Shown here: piece after piece, positions 7,475 to 15,303 of the stretch
Layout of the letters: each line of letters opens with the position of its first letter
How positions within the stretch are numbered: position 1 is the stretch's first letter
Source of the DNA: JAYZAP01 sp964645285
GTDB lineage: Bacteria > Pseudomonadota > Alphaproteobacteria > JAAXGF01
Length of the DNA stretch: 25,477 nt
Assembly (NCBI GenBank): GCA_964645285.1
Contig: CAZYDR010000052.1
Location: 1-25,477 of the forward strand
Direction of reading: 5' to 3'
Translations under genes and position numbers: made by a program
Notes under the pieces: model-generated
The model's database searches: none
What the model saw: only the letters and a program-made list of their open reading frames with translations
Told to the model about the DNA's origin: nothing

Positions 7475-8372
7475 TACCGGCGTCGTTACCACGAAGCGCG
7501 CCTTTCTACTGCTCGGCGCCGTGGTGGTGCTGTGGGGTGCCAACTGGCCTATCATGAAGGTCGGCCTCGAATCTATTTCGCCGGTGTGGTTCGGCGGCCT
7601 GCGCATGGCTATCGGCGCGGCGGTGTTGTTCGCCCTGCTCGCGATCCTGGGGCGGCGGCGGCTGCCGCCACGCCATGATTGGCCGGTAGTGCTTAGCGTC
7701 GGCCTGCTGCACATGACCTTTACAACGGCGCTGATGTACGTCGGCCTGACCTATGTCGAGGCCGGCCGCGCCGCCCTGCTGTCCTACACCACGCCCCTGT
7801 GGGTGGCGCCCCTGGCGGTGCCGCTGCTCGGCGAGGCCCTGGGCTGGCGCAAGATTGCCGGCATCGCCGTCGGCATGAGCGGTCTGGCGGTATTGTTCAA
7901 TCCATTGGGCTTCGACTGGAGCGATCCGGACACGGTGATCGGCAACGCCATTCTGACGGTCTCGGCCATGGTCTGGGCCTTGGCCATCCTCCATGTGCGC
8001 AAGCACAAGTGGCACGGCACGCCGCTCGACCTGACGCCGTGGTAAATGGCCATCGCCGGGGTGCTGCTGTGCGGCGGCGCCCTGGTCGTCGAGGACGCCG
8101 GCGCCATCCAGTGGTCGGGCTGGTTGGCGGCTAATCTGGCCTACAATGGGGTGGTCGCCTCGGCCTTCTGCTTCTGGGCCATGTTGACGGTGATGCGCGC
8201 CTTGCCGGCGGTCACGACCTCGACCGCGTCCCTCGCCATTCCGGTGTCCGGGGTGCTGTTCTCGGCCCTGGCGCTCGGCGAAGCCCTGACCCCGACCCTG
8301 CTCGGCGGCCTCACCCTGATCGTCGCCGGCGTCGCCCTGGTCAGCCTGCCCAAACGCCTGCGCGCGGGTTAG
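7458..8372 (+). pseudogene. EamA/DMT transporter split by an in-frame TAA
   Basis: Two pieces in the same frame together form a full ten-segment DMT transporter of ~304 codons. The first runs to TAA at 8043-8045 (…GTPLDLTPW) and carries the first EamA unit plus the beginning of the second. The second begins immediately with ATG at 8046 and carries the last four segments, ending SLPKRLRAG. Homologs read through this point with Gln after the Pro-Trp pair, so a single CAA-to-TAA change explains the break. The best start is TTG at 7458, which overlaps the dehydrogenase by 17 bases and has a GGGCGGGG stretch before it; no ATG or GTG is available. It could be a fresh pseudogene, a readthrough case, a two-piece transporter re-initiating at the ATG, or a sequence error. 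It would transport a substrate or product of the BKACE operon. Confidence 0.8.
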
Positions 8373-8812
8373 CCCGCCGCCTGAACGGCCCGGTCCAGAG
8401 CTTGGAGGAAGTTCGAACGATCCTTCTTCGTGAAGGCCGGGCCATGATCCCTGATTTCGCCGGTGTCGCGGAGATGGCCCTTGAGTTCGCGCATGGCCAG
8501 GGCGGTGCCGATGCCGTCCTCGGTGAAGGGACGGCCGGTGGGGCCGATGACCCGGACAAGCTTCTCAAGGCAGCGTGCAGCCAGGGGGATATCGGCGGTG
8601 ATGGCGATATCGCCGGCAACAATATTCTCGGCGATCCAGTCGGCGGCGGCGTCGAAACCGTCGAACACCACGACCCGGTTGACCAGCGGGCTTTCCGGCA
8701 GGCGCATCCAGGCATTGCTCACGTAGTGGACTATGATGCCGTGACGCAACGCGACCCGCATGACCTCGTCCTTCACCGGGCAGGCGTCGGCATCGACGCA
8801 AATATCAGGCAC
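8369..8812 (-). CDS. YaiI/YqxD family protein (DUF188, UPF0178)
   Basis: A 147-residue protein with the family's opening signature ICVDADACPVKDEV, then RHGIIVHYVSNAW, an ADIPLAARC segment and TGRPFTEDGIGTALAMREL. DUF188 proteins have a PIN-like nuclease fold with clustered aspartates, and their role is not known. Start chosen as GTG at 8810-8812, which puts the signature at residue 2 as in relatives (~150 residues); the frame stays open upstream but only as antisense to uup. The start overlaps the last 8 bases of uup, so the two are translationally coupled. Its TAA stop shares bases with the TAG of the convergent EamA gene. Confidence 0.88.
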   Translation of the reverse strand: MPDICVDADACPVKDEVMRVALRHGIIVHYVSNAWMRLPESPLVNRVVVFDGFDAAADWIAENIVAGDIAITADIPLAARCLEKLVRVIGPTGRPFTEDGIGTALAMRELKGHLRDTGEIRDHGPAFTKKDRSNFLQALDRAVQAAG

Positions 8813-10607
8813 CCTCGATCTCTTCCTTGAGCATCTCCAGCGCCAGCCACTGCTCCTCAGCGGCGGCGAGGTCGGCATCGGCTGTTTCCAGCTCAGCGGT
8901 CCTGGCGGCGAAAGCGTCCGGATCGCGGGCGTAGAGGCCGGCGTCGTCAAGGCTCTGGTGGAGCCGCGCGATATCCGCCGCCAACGCGGCAATACGGCCG
9001 GGCAGGGTCTCCAGAGCGTGTTTGTCGTTGAATGACAGCCGGCGCTTGTTGGTTCTAGCCGGGGCCGGCTTCGGCGCGGCTTTCGCCGCCGGCGCGACCA
9101 CCTCCCGTGGCTTAATCCCCGGCCCGCGCTGGGCCATCATGTCGCTATAGCCGCCGGCGTATTCGATCCACCGGCCATCGCCCTCGGCGGCGACCACCGA
9201 GGTCACCACCCGGTCGAGAAAATCACGGTCGTGGCTGACCAGCAGCAGAGTGCCGGCATAGTCCGCCAGCATCTCCTGGAGCAGGTCCAGGGTTTCGAGA
9301 TCGAGATCGTTGGTCGGCTCGTCGAGCACCAACAGGTTCGACGGTCGCGCCAGGGCCCGGGCCAGCATGAGCCGGCCGCGCTCGCCACCGGAGAGCGCGC
9401 TGATCGGCGTGCGCGCCTGTTCCGGCGTAAACAGGAAATCCTTCATATAGCTGACCACGTGGCGCGCCTGGCCCTGGACCACGACCATGTCGCCCTTGCC
9501 GCCGGTCAGGGCCTCGGTCAGGGTCCAGTTTGGGTCGAGACTTTCCCGGCGCTGGTCCAAAGACACCATCTGCAGGCTGGCGCCGAGGCGAACGGAACCT
9601 TCGTCGGGGGTCAGGGTGCCGGCCAGCAGGTTGAGCAGCGTGGTCTTGCCGGCCCCGTTGGCGCCGACGATGCCGATGCGGCTGCCGCGCTGGATACGCA
9701 AATCCAGCTCCTTGACGATAGCCCGCCCGTCGTAGGACTTCGACACCGCCTCGGCCTCGGCGACCAGCTTGCCCGCCACGTCGCCTGCCGTCGCCACCAG
9801 CTTGGTCCGGCCGGGGACGGCGCGCTGGTCGCGGCGCTCCTGGCGCAGGTTGCTGAGCGCCCGCAGGCGCCCCTGGTTGCGCTTGCGCCGGGCGGTAACG
9901 CCGTAACGCAGCCAGTGCTCCTCCCGGACAATCTGGCGGTCGAGCTTGTGGCGGTCGAGCACCTCCTGTTCGAGGATGTCGTCGCGCCAGGCCTCGAATT
10001 TGGCGAAGCCCTGGTCGAGACGCCGGGTGACGCCGCGGTCGAGCCACACGGTGGCCACGGCGAGGCCCTCGAGAAAGCGCCGGTCATGACTGATCTGCAC
10101 CAGGGCGGAACGCATGGTCGCAAGCTCGGCCTCGAGCCATTCGATGGTCGGCAGATCGAGATGGTTGGTCGGCTCGTCGAGCAGCAGGATATCGGGCACC
10201 GGCGCCAGCACCCGGGCGAGGGCCGCGCGGCGCGCCTCGCCGCCGGACAAGTGGCCGGGATGCTCGTCGCCCGTAAGTCCGAGCTGGCCCAGCAGGTAGG
10301 CGGCCCGGTACGGGTCGTCGCCGGATTCGAGGCCCTTTTCCACATAGGCCAGCACCGTGTCATGGCCGCTGATGGCGAGCTCCTGGGGCAGATAGCGGAT
10401 GGTGCTGCCGGGTTGGACGAAATGCTCGCCCTGGTCGGCCTCCATGAGGCCGGCGGCGATCTTGAGCAGGGTCGACTTGCCCGAGCCATTGCGCCCGACC
10501 AGGCACAGCCGTTCACCGGGCGCAATGGACAGCGCCGCGCCCTCGAGCAGCGGCGTGCCGCCGAAGCTGAGGTTGATGTTCTGAAGGGTGAGAAGCGGTG
10601 GCGCCAT
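8805..10607 (-). CDS. uup: ABC-F family ATPase Uup
   Basis: A 600-residue soluble ABC-F protein with two ATPase cassettes and no membrane domain. Cassette 1 has Walker A GRNGSGKST, signature LSGGEARR and Walker B LLLDEPTNHLD; cassette 2 has GANGAGKTT, LSGGERGR and LVLDEPTNDLD. The interdomain linker (roughly residues 215-275) is rich in Arg and Lys, as expected for the P-site tRNA interaction motif. After a proline/alanine linker, the C-terminal ~85 residues form a predicted coiled coil (ALETLPGRIAALAADIARL…), the mark that separates Uup from EttA. ABC-F proteins act on ribosomes; Uup binds DNA with its coiled coil and affects transposon excision and ribosome assembly in E. coli. Overlaps the DUF188 gene downstream; divergent from the kor operon. 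Confidence 0.92.
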   Translation of the reverse strand: MAPPLLTLQNINLSFGGTPLLEGAALSIAPGERLCLVGRNGSGKSTLLKIAAGLMEADQGEHFVQPGSTIRYLPQELAISGHDTVLAYVEKGLESGDDPYRAAYLLGQLGLTGDEHPGHLSGGEARRAALARVLAPVPDILLLDEPTNHLDLPTIEWLEAELATMRSALVQISHDRRFLEGLAVATVWLDRGVTRRLDQGFAKFEAWRDDILEQEVLDRHKLDRQIVREEHWLRYGVTARRKRNQGRLRALSNLRQERRDQRAVPGRTKLVATAGDVAGKLVAEAEAVSKSYDGRAIVKELDLRIQRGSRIGIVGANGAGKTTLLNLLAGTLTPDEGSVRLGASLQMVSLDQRRESLDPNWTLTEALTGGKGDMVVVQGQARHVVSYMKDFLFTPEQARTPISALSGGERGRLMLARALARPSNLLVLDEPTNDLDLETLDLLQEMLADYAGTLLLVSHDRDFLDRVVTSVVAAEGDGRWIEYAGGYSDMMAQRGPGIKPREVVAPAAKAAPKPAPARTNKRRLSFNDKHALETLPGRIAALAADIARLHQSLDDAGLYARDPDAFAARTAELETADADLAAAEEQWLALEMLKEEIEGA

Positions 10608-10662
10608 GACCGCTGCATATAACGGGGATTGGCGGCGACCGGAAGCGCCAATGATTTATGTC

Positions 10663-10704
10663 ATACTGATTCCCGGCCGGGAATGCCAAAATAGGGGTCA
10701 GTAT
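10663..10704. promoter_or_regulatory. Nested palindromes in the kor operon leader
   Basis: A perfect 16-bp palindrome, ATTCCCGGCCGGGAAT (10669-10684), lies inside a wider inverted repeat, ATACTGA (10663-10669) and TCAGTAT (10698-10704). The block ends 18 bases before the korA ATG, just ahead of its GGGAGCGG ribosome-binding site. It may be an operator for a dimeric regulator or a structured mRNA leader; it may also affect uup, which starts 55 bases away on the other strand. The symmetry is observed, the function inferred. Confidence 0.5.
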
Positions 10705-10722
10705 CAACGGGAGCGGAAATAG

Positions 10723-11847
10723 ATGGCGCTTGAATTCCTTGAAGGCAACGAAGCCCTGGTGCGCGGCGCAATCGCGGCCAACTGCCGGTTCTTCGCCGGC
10801 TATCCCATCACCCCGGCGTCGTCGATCTTCCAGCACATGCTGAAGCACATGCCCGAGGCCGGCGGTATCGCCATCCAGGGCGAAGACGAAATCGCCTCCA
10901 TCGGCTTCTGTATCGGCGCTTCCATGGCCGGCCACAAGGCCCTCACTGCCACCAGCGGTCCGGGCATCAGCCTGTGCAGCGAGAATATCGGCCTCGCCAT
11001 CATCGGCGAGACCCCGCTGGTCATCGTCGATGTCCAGCGCCAGGGCCCGGCCACCGGCTCAGCGACCAAGGGCGCCGAGGGCGATGTGCTGTTCGCCCGC
11101 TGGGGCACCTCCGGCGGCCTGCCGGTCATTGTGCTGTGCCCGGCCACGGTGGCCGAGACTTATGAGCTGACCTACCGGGCGTTCAGCCTGGCCGAGCAGT
11201 ACCGCACCCCGGTGTTCATCCTGACCAACAAAGACATCGCCATGACCCGGGAAAGCGTCGATCTCGACGCCATCGAATTGCCGCCGTCAATCGAGCGCAA
11301 GACCTTCAACGGCAACGAGGGGTACCTGCCACACTTCTTCGAGACCCCCGACGAGGTTCCGGCCATGGCCGATTTCGGCGGCGATCATATTGCCCGCTAC
11401 ACCACCTCGACCCACGACAAGGCGGGCTTCCTGACCGCCGACCCGGCGACCATCCAGACCATGATCGAGCACTACGCCGCCAAAATTGACGAGGCCGCCG
11501 ACGACATTGCGCTCTACCGGCACGACAGGGAGGACGGCGCCACCACCCTGGTGGTGAGCTACGGCGTCGCTTCGCGTTCGGTGGCGGTGGCGCTGCGCGA
11601 GGCCCGGGCCGCCGGCGCCAAGGTCTCGTCGTTGACCCTGCAGACCCTGTATCCGGTGCCCGAAACGGCGCTGCGCGAGGCCATGGCGGGCATCGACAAG
11701 GTCGTGGTGCCGGAGCTCAACCTGGGCCAATACATCCGCGAAGTCGAACGGCTGGCCCCGGCCGATGTCGAGATCATGGGCATCAACAAGATGGACACCA
11801 CCCTGATATCGCCGCGCGAGATTATCGAGCAGGGAGACCTGGCATGA
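10723..11847 (+). CDS. korA: 2-oxoacid:ferredoxin oxidoreductase, alpha subunit
   Basis: A 374-residue alpha subunit of the 2-oxoacid:acceptor oxidoreductase family (2-oxoglutarate or branched-chain 2-oxoacid type), which with its beta partner decarboxylates a 2-oxoacid to acyl-CoA, passing electrons to ferredoxin. The pyrimidine-binding domain starts LEGNEALVRGAI and includes FFAGYPITPAS, QGEDEIASIGFCIGASMAG, TSGPGISLCSENIGLA and QRQGPATGSATKGAEGD; the C-terminal domain II runs from about residue 255 (TTLVVSYGVASRSV) to the end with VPELNLGQYIREVER. Unlike many aerobic-type KorA proteins there is no gamma domain fused at the N-terminus; it is found on the partner instead. GGGAGCGG lies ahead of the ATG. 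The stop overlaps the start of korB by 4 bases (ATGA). Substrate not determinable. Confidence 0.9.
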   Translation: MALEFLEGNEALVRGAIAANCRFFAGYPITPASSIFQHMLKHMPEAGGIAIQGEDEIASIGFCIGASMAGHKALTATSGPGISLCSENIGLAIIGETPLVIVDVQRQGPATGSATKGAEGDVLFARWGTSGGLPVIVLCPATVAETYELTYRAFSLAEQYRTPVFILTNKDIAMTRESVDLDAIELPPSIERKTFNGNEGYLPHFFETPDEVPAMADFGGDHIARYTTSTHDKAGFLTADPATIQTMIEHYAAKIDEAADDIALYRHDREDGATTLVVSYGVASRSVAVALREARAAGAKVSSLTLQTLYPVPETALREAMAGIDKVVVPELNLGQYIREVERLAPADVEIMGINKMDTTLISPREIIEQGDLA

Positions 11848-13175
11848 ACATCAACGCCATGGAGACCTACCTGACCGACAAGCTCGGCCCCCTGCCGTTC
11901 TGTCCCGGCTGTGGCCACGACCCGCTGATCAAGGCCCTTGATGCGGCCCTGGTCAAGCTCCAGCGCCCGGCCAACAAGGTGGTGGTCGTGACCGACATCG
12001 GCTGCATCGGCCTGGCCGACCGCTACTTCGTGACCCACGGCTTCCACGGCCTTCACGGCCGCTCCCTGACCTATGCCTGCGGTCTCAAGCTGGCCCGCCC
12101 CGAGCTCACCGTGGTGGTGCTCATGGGCGACGGCGGCTGCGGTATCGGCGGGGCGCATCTGCTCAACGTGGCGCGGCGCAATATCGGCGTCACCCTGGTG
12201 GTCGCCAATAACTTCAACTACGGCATGACCGGCGGCCAGCATTCGGTGACCACGCCGATGGACGGCCACACCGCCACCACCCCCGGCGGCAACCAGGAAG
12301 TCGCCATGGACCTTTGCGGCGTGGTTGGCGCCGCCGGCGCGCCCTGGGCCTATCGCGGCACGATCTACGACAAGGACCTGCCCGGCCGTATCGCCGAGGC
12401 CATCGAGCAGCCGGGCTTCGCCGTGCTCGACATCTGGAACCTGTGCACCGCCTATTACGTGCCGCGCAACAAGTTCAACAAGAAGAGCCTGTTCGACCTG
12501 ATTGACCGCAGCGGCCTGGAAACCGGCCTGATTGTCGACAAGCCCCGTCCCGAACTCGGCGAGAGCCTGCGCATGACGCCAACGCCGAAAAAAGCCACAC
12601 CTAGCCTGGAGACCCGCTACGGCAACGAGGTCACCCGCCAGACAGGTATTGTCATCGCCGGCAGCGCCGGTGAGAAGGTGCGCTCGGCGGCCACCCTATT
12701 CGCCCAGGCGGCCATGATGGCCGGCCTCAACGCCACCCAGAAGGACGACTACCCGATCACCGTGATGACCGGCCACTCGGTCACCGAGGTCATCGTCAGC
12801 CCCGAGACCATCGACTACACCGGCATCGACGAGCCCGACATCTTGGTGGTGCTGTCGGTCGATGGCCTCAAGAAGTCACGGGGTCAGATCGCCCGCCTGC
12901 CCGAGACCTGCATCCTGTTCGCCGAGGAAGGGCTTGAGCTGCCAGAGACGCCGGCCCGGGTGGTGCGCCTGCCGTTGGTTCAGACGGCGCGAAAAATCAG
13001 CCGCCTGTCCATGACCACCGTGGCCCTGGGGGCGGTGCTTGAGGAAATCGGCCTGTTCCCCGCTGAAGCCCTGGCCGACGCCATCGAGCGCTTCCAGAAG
13101 CCCGACATCGCCAAACAAAACCTCAAGGCCCTGGCGGCCGGCGCCGCGCTGATGGGGGATCAGACCGAAGCCTAA
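11844..13175 (+). CDS. korB: 2-oxoacid:ferredoxin oxidoreductase, beta-gamma fusion
   Basis: A 443-residue fusion. Residues 1 to ~250 are the thiamine-diphosphate-binding beta subunit: FCPGCGH (C20, C23), DIGC (C54) and WNLC (near 200) supply the four cysteines expected for the [4Fe-4S] cluster, and GDGGCGIGG followed by NNFNYGMTGGQ is the TPP/Mg motif. Residues ~270-443 match the gamma subunit (POR/KorC type, PF01558) but in divergent form: the usual glycine-rich GxGGQG turn reads GSAGEKVRSA, and the later R-G-G motif reads MTGHSVTEVIVS. A linker rich in Pro, Thr and Lys joins them. The enzyme would be an alpha plus beta-gamma two-subunit complex needing an external ferredoxin. Its TAA stop abuts, with no gap, the stop of the convergent GMC gene. 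Confidence 0.88.
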   Translation: MNINAMETYLTDKLGPLPFCPGCGHDPLIKALDAALVKLQRPANKVVVVTDIGCIGLADRYFVTHGFHGLHGRSLTYACGLKLARPELTVVVLMGDGGCGIGGAHLLNVARRNIGVTLVVANNFNYGMTGGQHSVTTPMDGHTATTPGGNQEVAMDLCGVVGAAGAPWAYRGTIYDKDLPGRIAEAIEQPGFAVLDIWNLCTAYYVPRNKFNKKSLFDLIDRSGLETGLIVDKPRPELGESLRMTPTPKKATPSLETRYGNEVTRQTGIVIAGSAGEKVRSAATLFAQAAMMAGLNATQKDDYPITVMTGHSVTEVIVSPETIDYTGIDEPDILVVLSVDGLKKSRGQIARLPETCILFAEEGLELPETPARVVRLPLVQTARKISRLSMTTVALGAVLEEIGLFPAEALADAIERFQKPDIAKQNLKALAAGAALMGDQTEA

Positions 13176-14768
13176 TCAGCCCTTGATCACGTCGGCGAGC
13201 TTTTCCGCCATCATGATGATCGGGGCGTTGAGATTGGCGGTGACGCTGTGAGGCATGATCGATCCATCGATCACCCGCAAGGCCTCGGTGTCGTGGACCG
13301 CACCGTTGGTATCGGTGACCGAGGTTTCATCCGCCCCCATGCGGCAGGTCGAGCTGGGGTGGAACTCCGTCGAGGCCCTGGCGCGCATCCAAGCCATGAT
13401 TTCGTCATCGCTCTGGACGTCATCGCCAGGCGCCGTTTCTTCGTGTCGCAAACCGTCGAACGCCGACTGCGACGCCATCTCGCGGGTCCGCCGGACACCG
13501 TTGATCATGGCCCGCCAGTCGCCTTCGGCGGCGAAGAAATTATATCGGATCGAGGGGTGCTGCTTTGGATCAGCCGACCTTAGCTTGACGTGCCCACGGC
13601 TCTCCGGGCGCATCAATCCCATTGAGAAAAAGAACCCGTCGTCAACATTGGACACCCGGTCACCCAGATCGGTGACCATGGGATAGAACTCATGCTGAAG
13701 GTCGGCGTATTCGACGTCGGGCGAGCTTTTGAAGAAACAGCCGGTCTCGCAAATAATAGAAGCGCCCAGTCCGGACTTCAGCAATAACCATTCAAGGCCG
13801 ACACGATACTTCCCCAGGCCGCGCAAGTGCCGGGCCAGGGATAGGCCGTCTGGGGTCCTATAGGAGACCGGCACGATCTGGTGGTTTTCGAGGTTTTGCC
13901 CGACGGCGGGGACAGCGGCCACGGTGGCGATGCCATGGTCGGCGAGATGGGCCGGGTCACCGACGCCGGACAACAACAAGAGCTGTGGCGAGTTGATGGC
14001 GCCGCCACACAGGATTACTTCCCGGCTGGCCTCGTATCTGATCTCCTGGCCCCGCCGTTCCGCCGCGATACCGACGGCGCGTTTGCCATCGAAAATAACC
14101 TTGTGTATGAATGTCCTGGTCAGGACCGTCAGGTTGTCGCGGTCCATGGCCGGGCGCAGATAGGCGCGCGCCGTACTGCAGCGATTGCCATTGCGGGTAA
14201 AGCCCTGGGCGACATGAAAGCCTTCATGCTGGGCGCCGTTCTGATCCGGGGTAATCTCATAGCCCGCCTGCTCACCGGCCTTGAGGAATGCCTGATGAAG
14301 CGGGTGGGAGGCCGGGCTGGTTTCGATGGTCTGCGGCCCATGGCCGCCGCGCCATTCGCTGGGGCCTTTGTCGGAGGTTTCCAGTTTTCGGAAATAGGGC
14401 AGGCAATTGTCGAACGACCACTCGGGAAGACCCTCGCTGGCCCAGCCGTCGTAATCCTTGCGATTGCCGCGATTGGCGACCATGCCGTTGATCGATGACG
14501 AGCCGCCAAGAACCCGGCCCCGATGCTCAAGTATTTGCCGGTCATCGCAATGAGGCTCCGGGTCGCCCACATAGCCCCAGTTAAATCGCGGATCGCGGGC
14601 CGCCAGACCGCAGGCCGCTGGCATTTGAACGAGAATGCTACGGTCGCTACCGCCGGCTTCGATCAGCAGGACACGGACCGACGGATCCTCCGAAAGCCGG
14701 TTCGCCAGGACACAGCCGGCGGAGCCGGCGCCGACAATGACATAATCGAAACGGTGATCTCGTTTCAT
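13176..14768 (-). CDS. GMC-family flavin oxidoreductase (choline dehydrogenase-like)
   Basis: A 530-residue FAD enzyme of the glucose-methanol-choline family. The N-terminus carries the ADP-binding DYVIVGAGSAGCVLANRLSE, then an IEAGG acidic end, and the GMC signature 1 HRGRVLGGSSSINGM. GMC signature 2 appears as GGAINSPQLLLLSGVG near residue 255. The C-terminus has the catalytic-site HPSSTCRMG and the final MPHSVTANLNAPIIMMAEK, giving the His/Asn pair of choline-dehydrogenase-type enzymes. It oxidises a primary alcohol, perhaps choline or a polyethylene-glycol-like compound; the exact substrate is unclear as BetA annotation is often over-assigned in this family. No betaine-aldehyde dehydrogenase or betI lies next to it. 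Start ATG at 14766-14768; it follows arfB by 25 bases and may be co-transcribed with it. Confidence 0.9.
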   Translation of the reverse strand: MKRDHRFDYVIVGAGSAGCVLANRLSEDPSVRVLLIEAGGSDRSILVQMPAACGLAARDPRFNWGYVGDPEPHCDDRQILEHRGRVLGGSSSINGMVANRGNRKDYDGWASEGLPEWSFDNCLPYFRKLETSDKGPSEWRGGHGPQTIETSPASHPLHQAFLKAGEQAGYEITPDQNGAQHEGFHVAQGFTRNGNRCSTARAYLRPAMDRDNLTVLTRTFIHKVIFDGKRAVGIAAERRGQEIRYEASREVILCGGAINSPQLLLLSGVGDPAHLADHGIATVAAVPAVGQNLENHQIVPVSYRTPDGLSLARHLRGLGKYRVGLEWLLLKSGLGASIICETGCFFKSSPDVEYADLQHEFYPMVTDLGDRVSNVDDGFFFSMGLMRPESRGHVKLRSADPKQHPSIRYNFFAAEGDWRAMINGVRRTREMASQSAFDGLRHEETAPGDDVQSDDEIMAWMRARASTEFHPSSTCRMGADETSVTDTNGAVHDTEALRVIDGSIMPHSVTANLNAPIIMMAEKLADVIKG

Positions 14769-14793
14769 TGACCCATTCCCACAAAATACAAAC

Positions 14794-15219
14794 TCAGTCG
14801 TCAGACCCCGTAACCCGCCCCCGGCCTTTCTTGGTCTCGCCGCGCTTTTTCTTGGTGTCCATCCGCCTGGCCTTGGCCGCCTTGCTGGGCCTGGTGACGC
14901 GCCGGACCTTCGGGACCACGGCGGCCTTCCGGATCATCCCGATCAGCCGGTCGAGGGCGTCTTTGCGGTTCTGCTCCTGGGTCCGGTAGCTGTTTGCGGT
15001 AATCACGATATCACCCTCGCTGGTCATGCGCCTACCGGCCAGTTTTTCCAGGCGAAGATAAATCGCGTTGGACAGGGCGCGGCTCTTGCGGGCGTGAAAC
15101 CGGAGCTGGACGGCGCTCTCGACCTTATTGACGTTCTGACCGCCCGGACCGGAGGAGCGCATGAACTGCTCCTCGATTTCGTCGTCGGCCAGGACGATAG
15201 AATCAGTGACGTGGATCAT
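14794..15219 (-). CDS. arfB: Alternative ribosome-rescue factor ArfB
   Basis: A 141-residue peptidyl-tRNA hydrolase of the class I release factor type (also YaeJ). The GGQ catalytic motif is at residues 26-28 in RSSGPGGQNVNKVESAVQLRF, at the expected depth for ArfB and without any stop-codon-reading domain. The C-terminal ~45 residues are strongly basic (VRRVTRPSKAAKARRMDTKK then KRGETKKGRGR), the tail that enters the empty mRNA channel of stalled ribosomes. It releases nascent chains from ribosomes stalled at mRNA ends, complementing tmRNA. ATG at 15217-15219 gives the standard length. Divergent from yaaA. Confidence 0.93.
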   Translation of the reverse strand: MIHVTDSIVLADDEIEEQFMRSSGPGGQNVNKVESAVQLRFHARKSRALSNAIYLRLEKLAGRRMTSEGDIVITANSYRTQEQNRKDALDRLIGMIRKAAVVPKVRRVTRPSKAAKARRMDTKKKRGETKKGRGRVTGSDD

Positions 15220-15256
15220 CAGACAACCATAGCGGAGCGCTCGTTTCGCATGTTAG

Positions 15257-15269
15257 AATTAGTCTAATT
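15257..15269. promoter_or_regulatory. Odd palindrome between arfB and yaaA
   Basis: AATTAGTCTAATT is a perfect 13-base palindrome around a central T, in an AT-rich patch of the 84-base divergent spacer. A TTAGA-N5-TCTAA pair is contained in the same stretch (15253-15267). Its position suits an operator or a promoter -10 region for yaaA; the iron-responsive box of alphaproteobacterial Irr has a related TTAGAA/TTCTAA shape but the match is only partial. Confidence 0.35.
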
Positions 15270-15303
15270 AACGATTTCCGCCCGCTTTCGCGAAGGTTCT
15301 ACC

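Noticed and set aside
7042..8045. Stop-codon reassignment as the cause of the in-frame TAA
   Set aside because: TAA ends other intact genes here, such as aprA, korB, prfC and the amidohydrolase, so the code appears standard.
9231..10622. 463-codon plus-strand open frame
   Set aside because: It is antisense to uup over nearly its full length, has biased composition (Gly, Gln, Arg, His rich), and shows no family motif.
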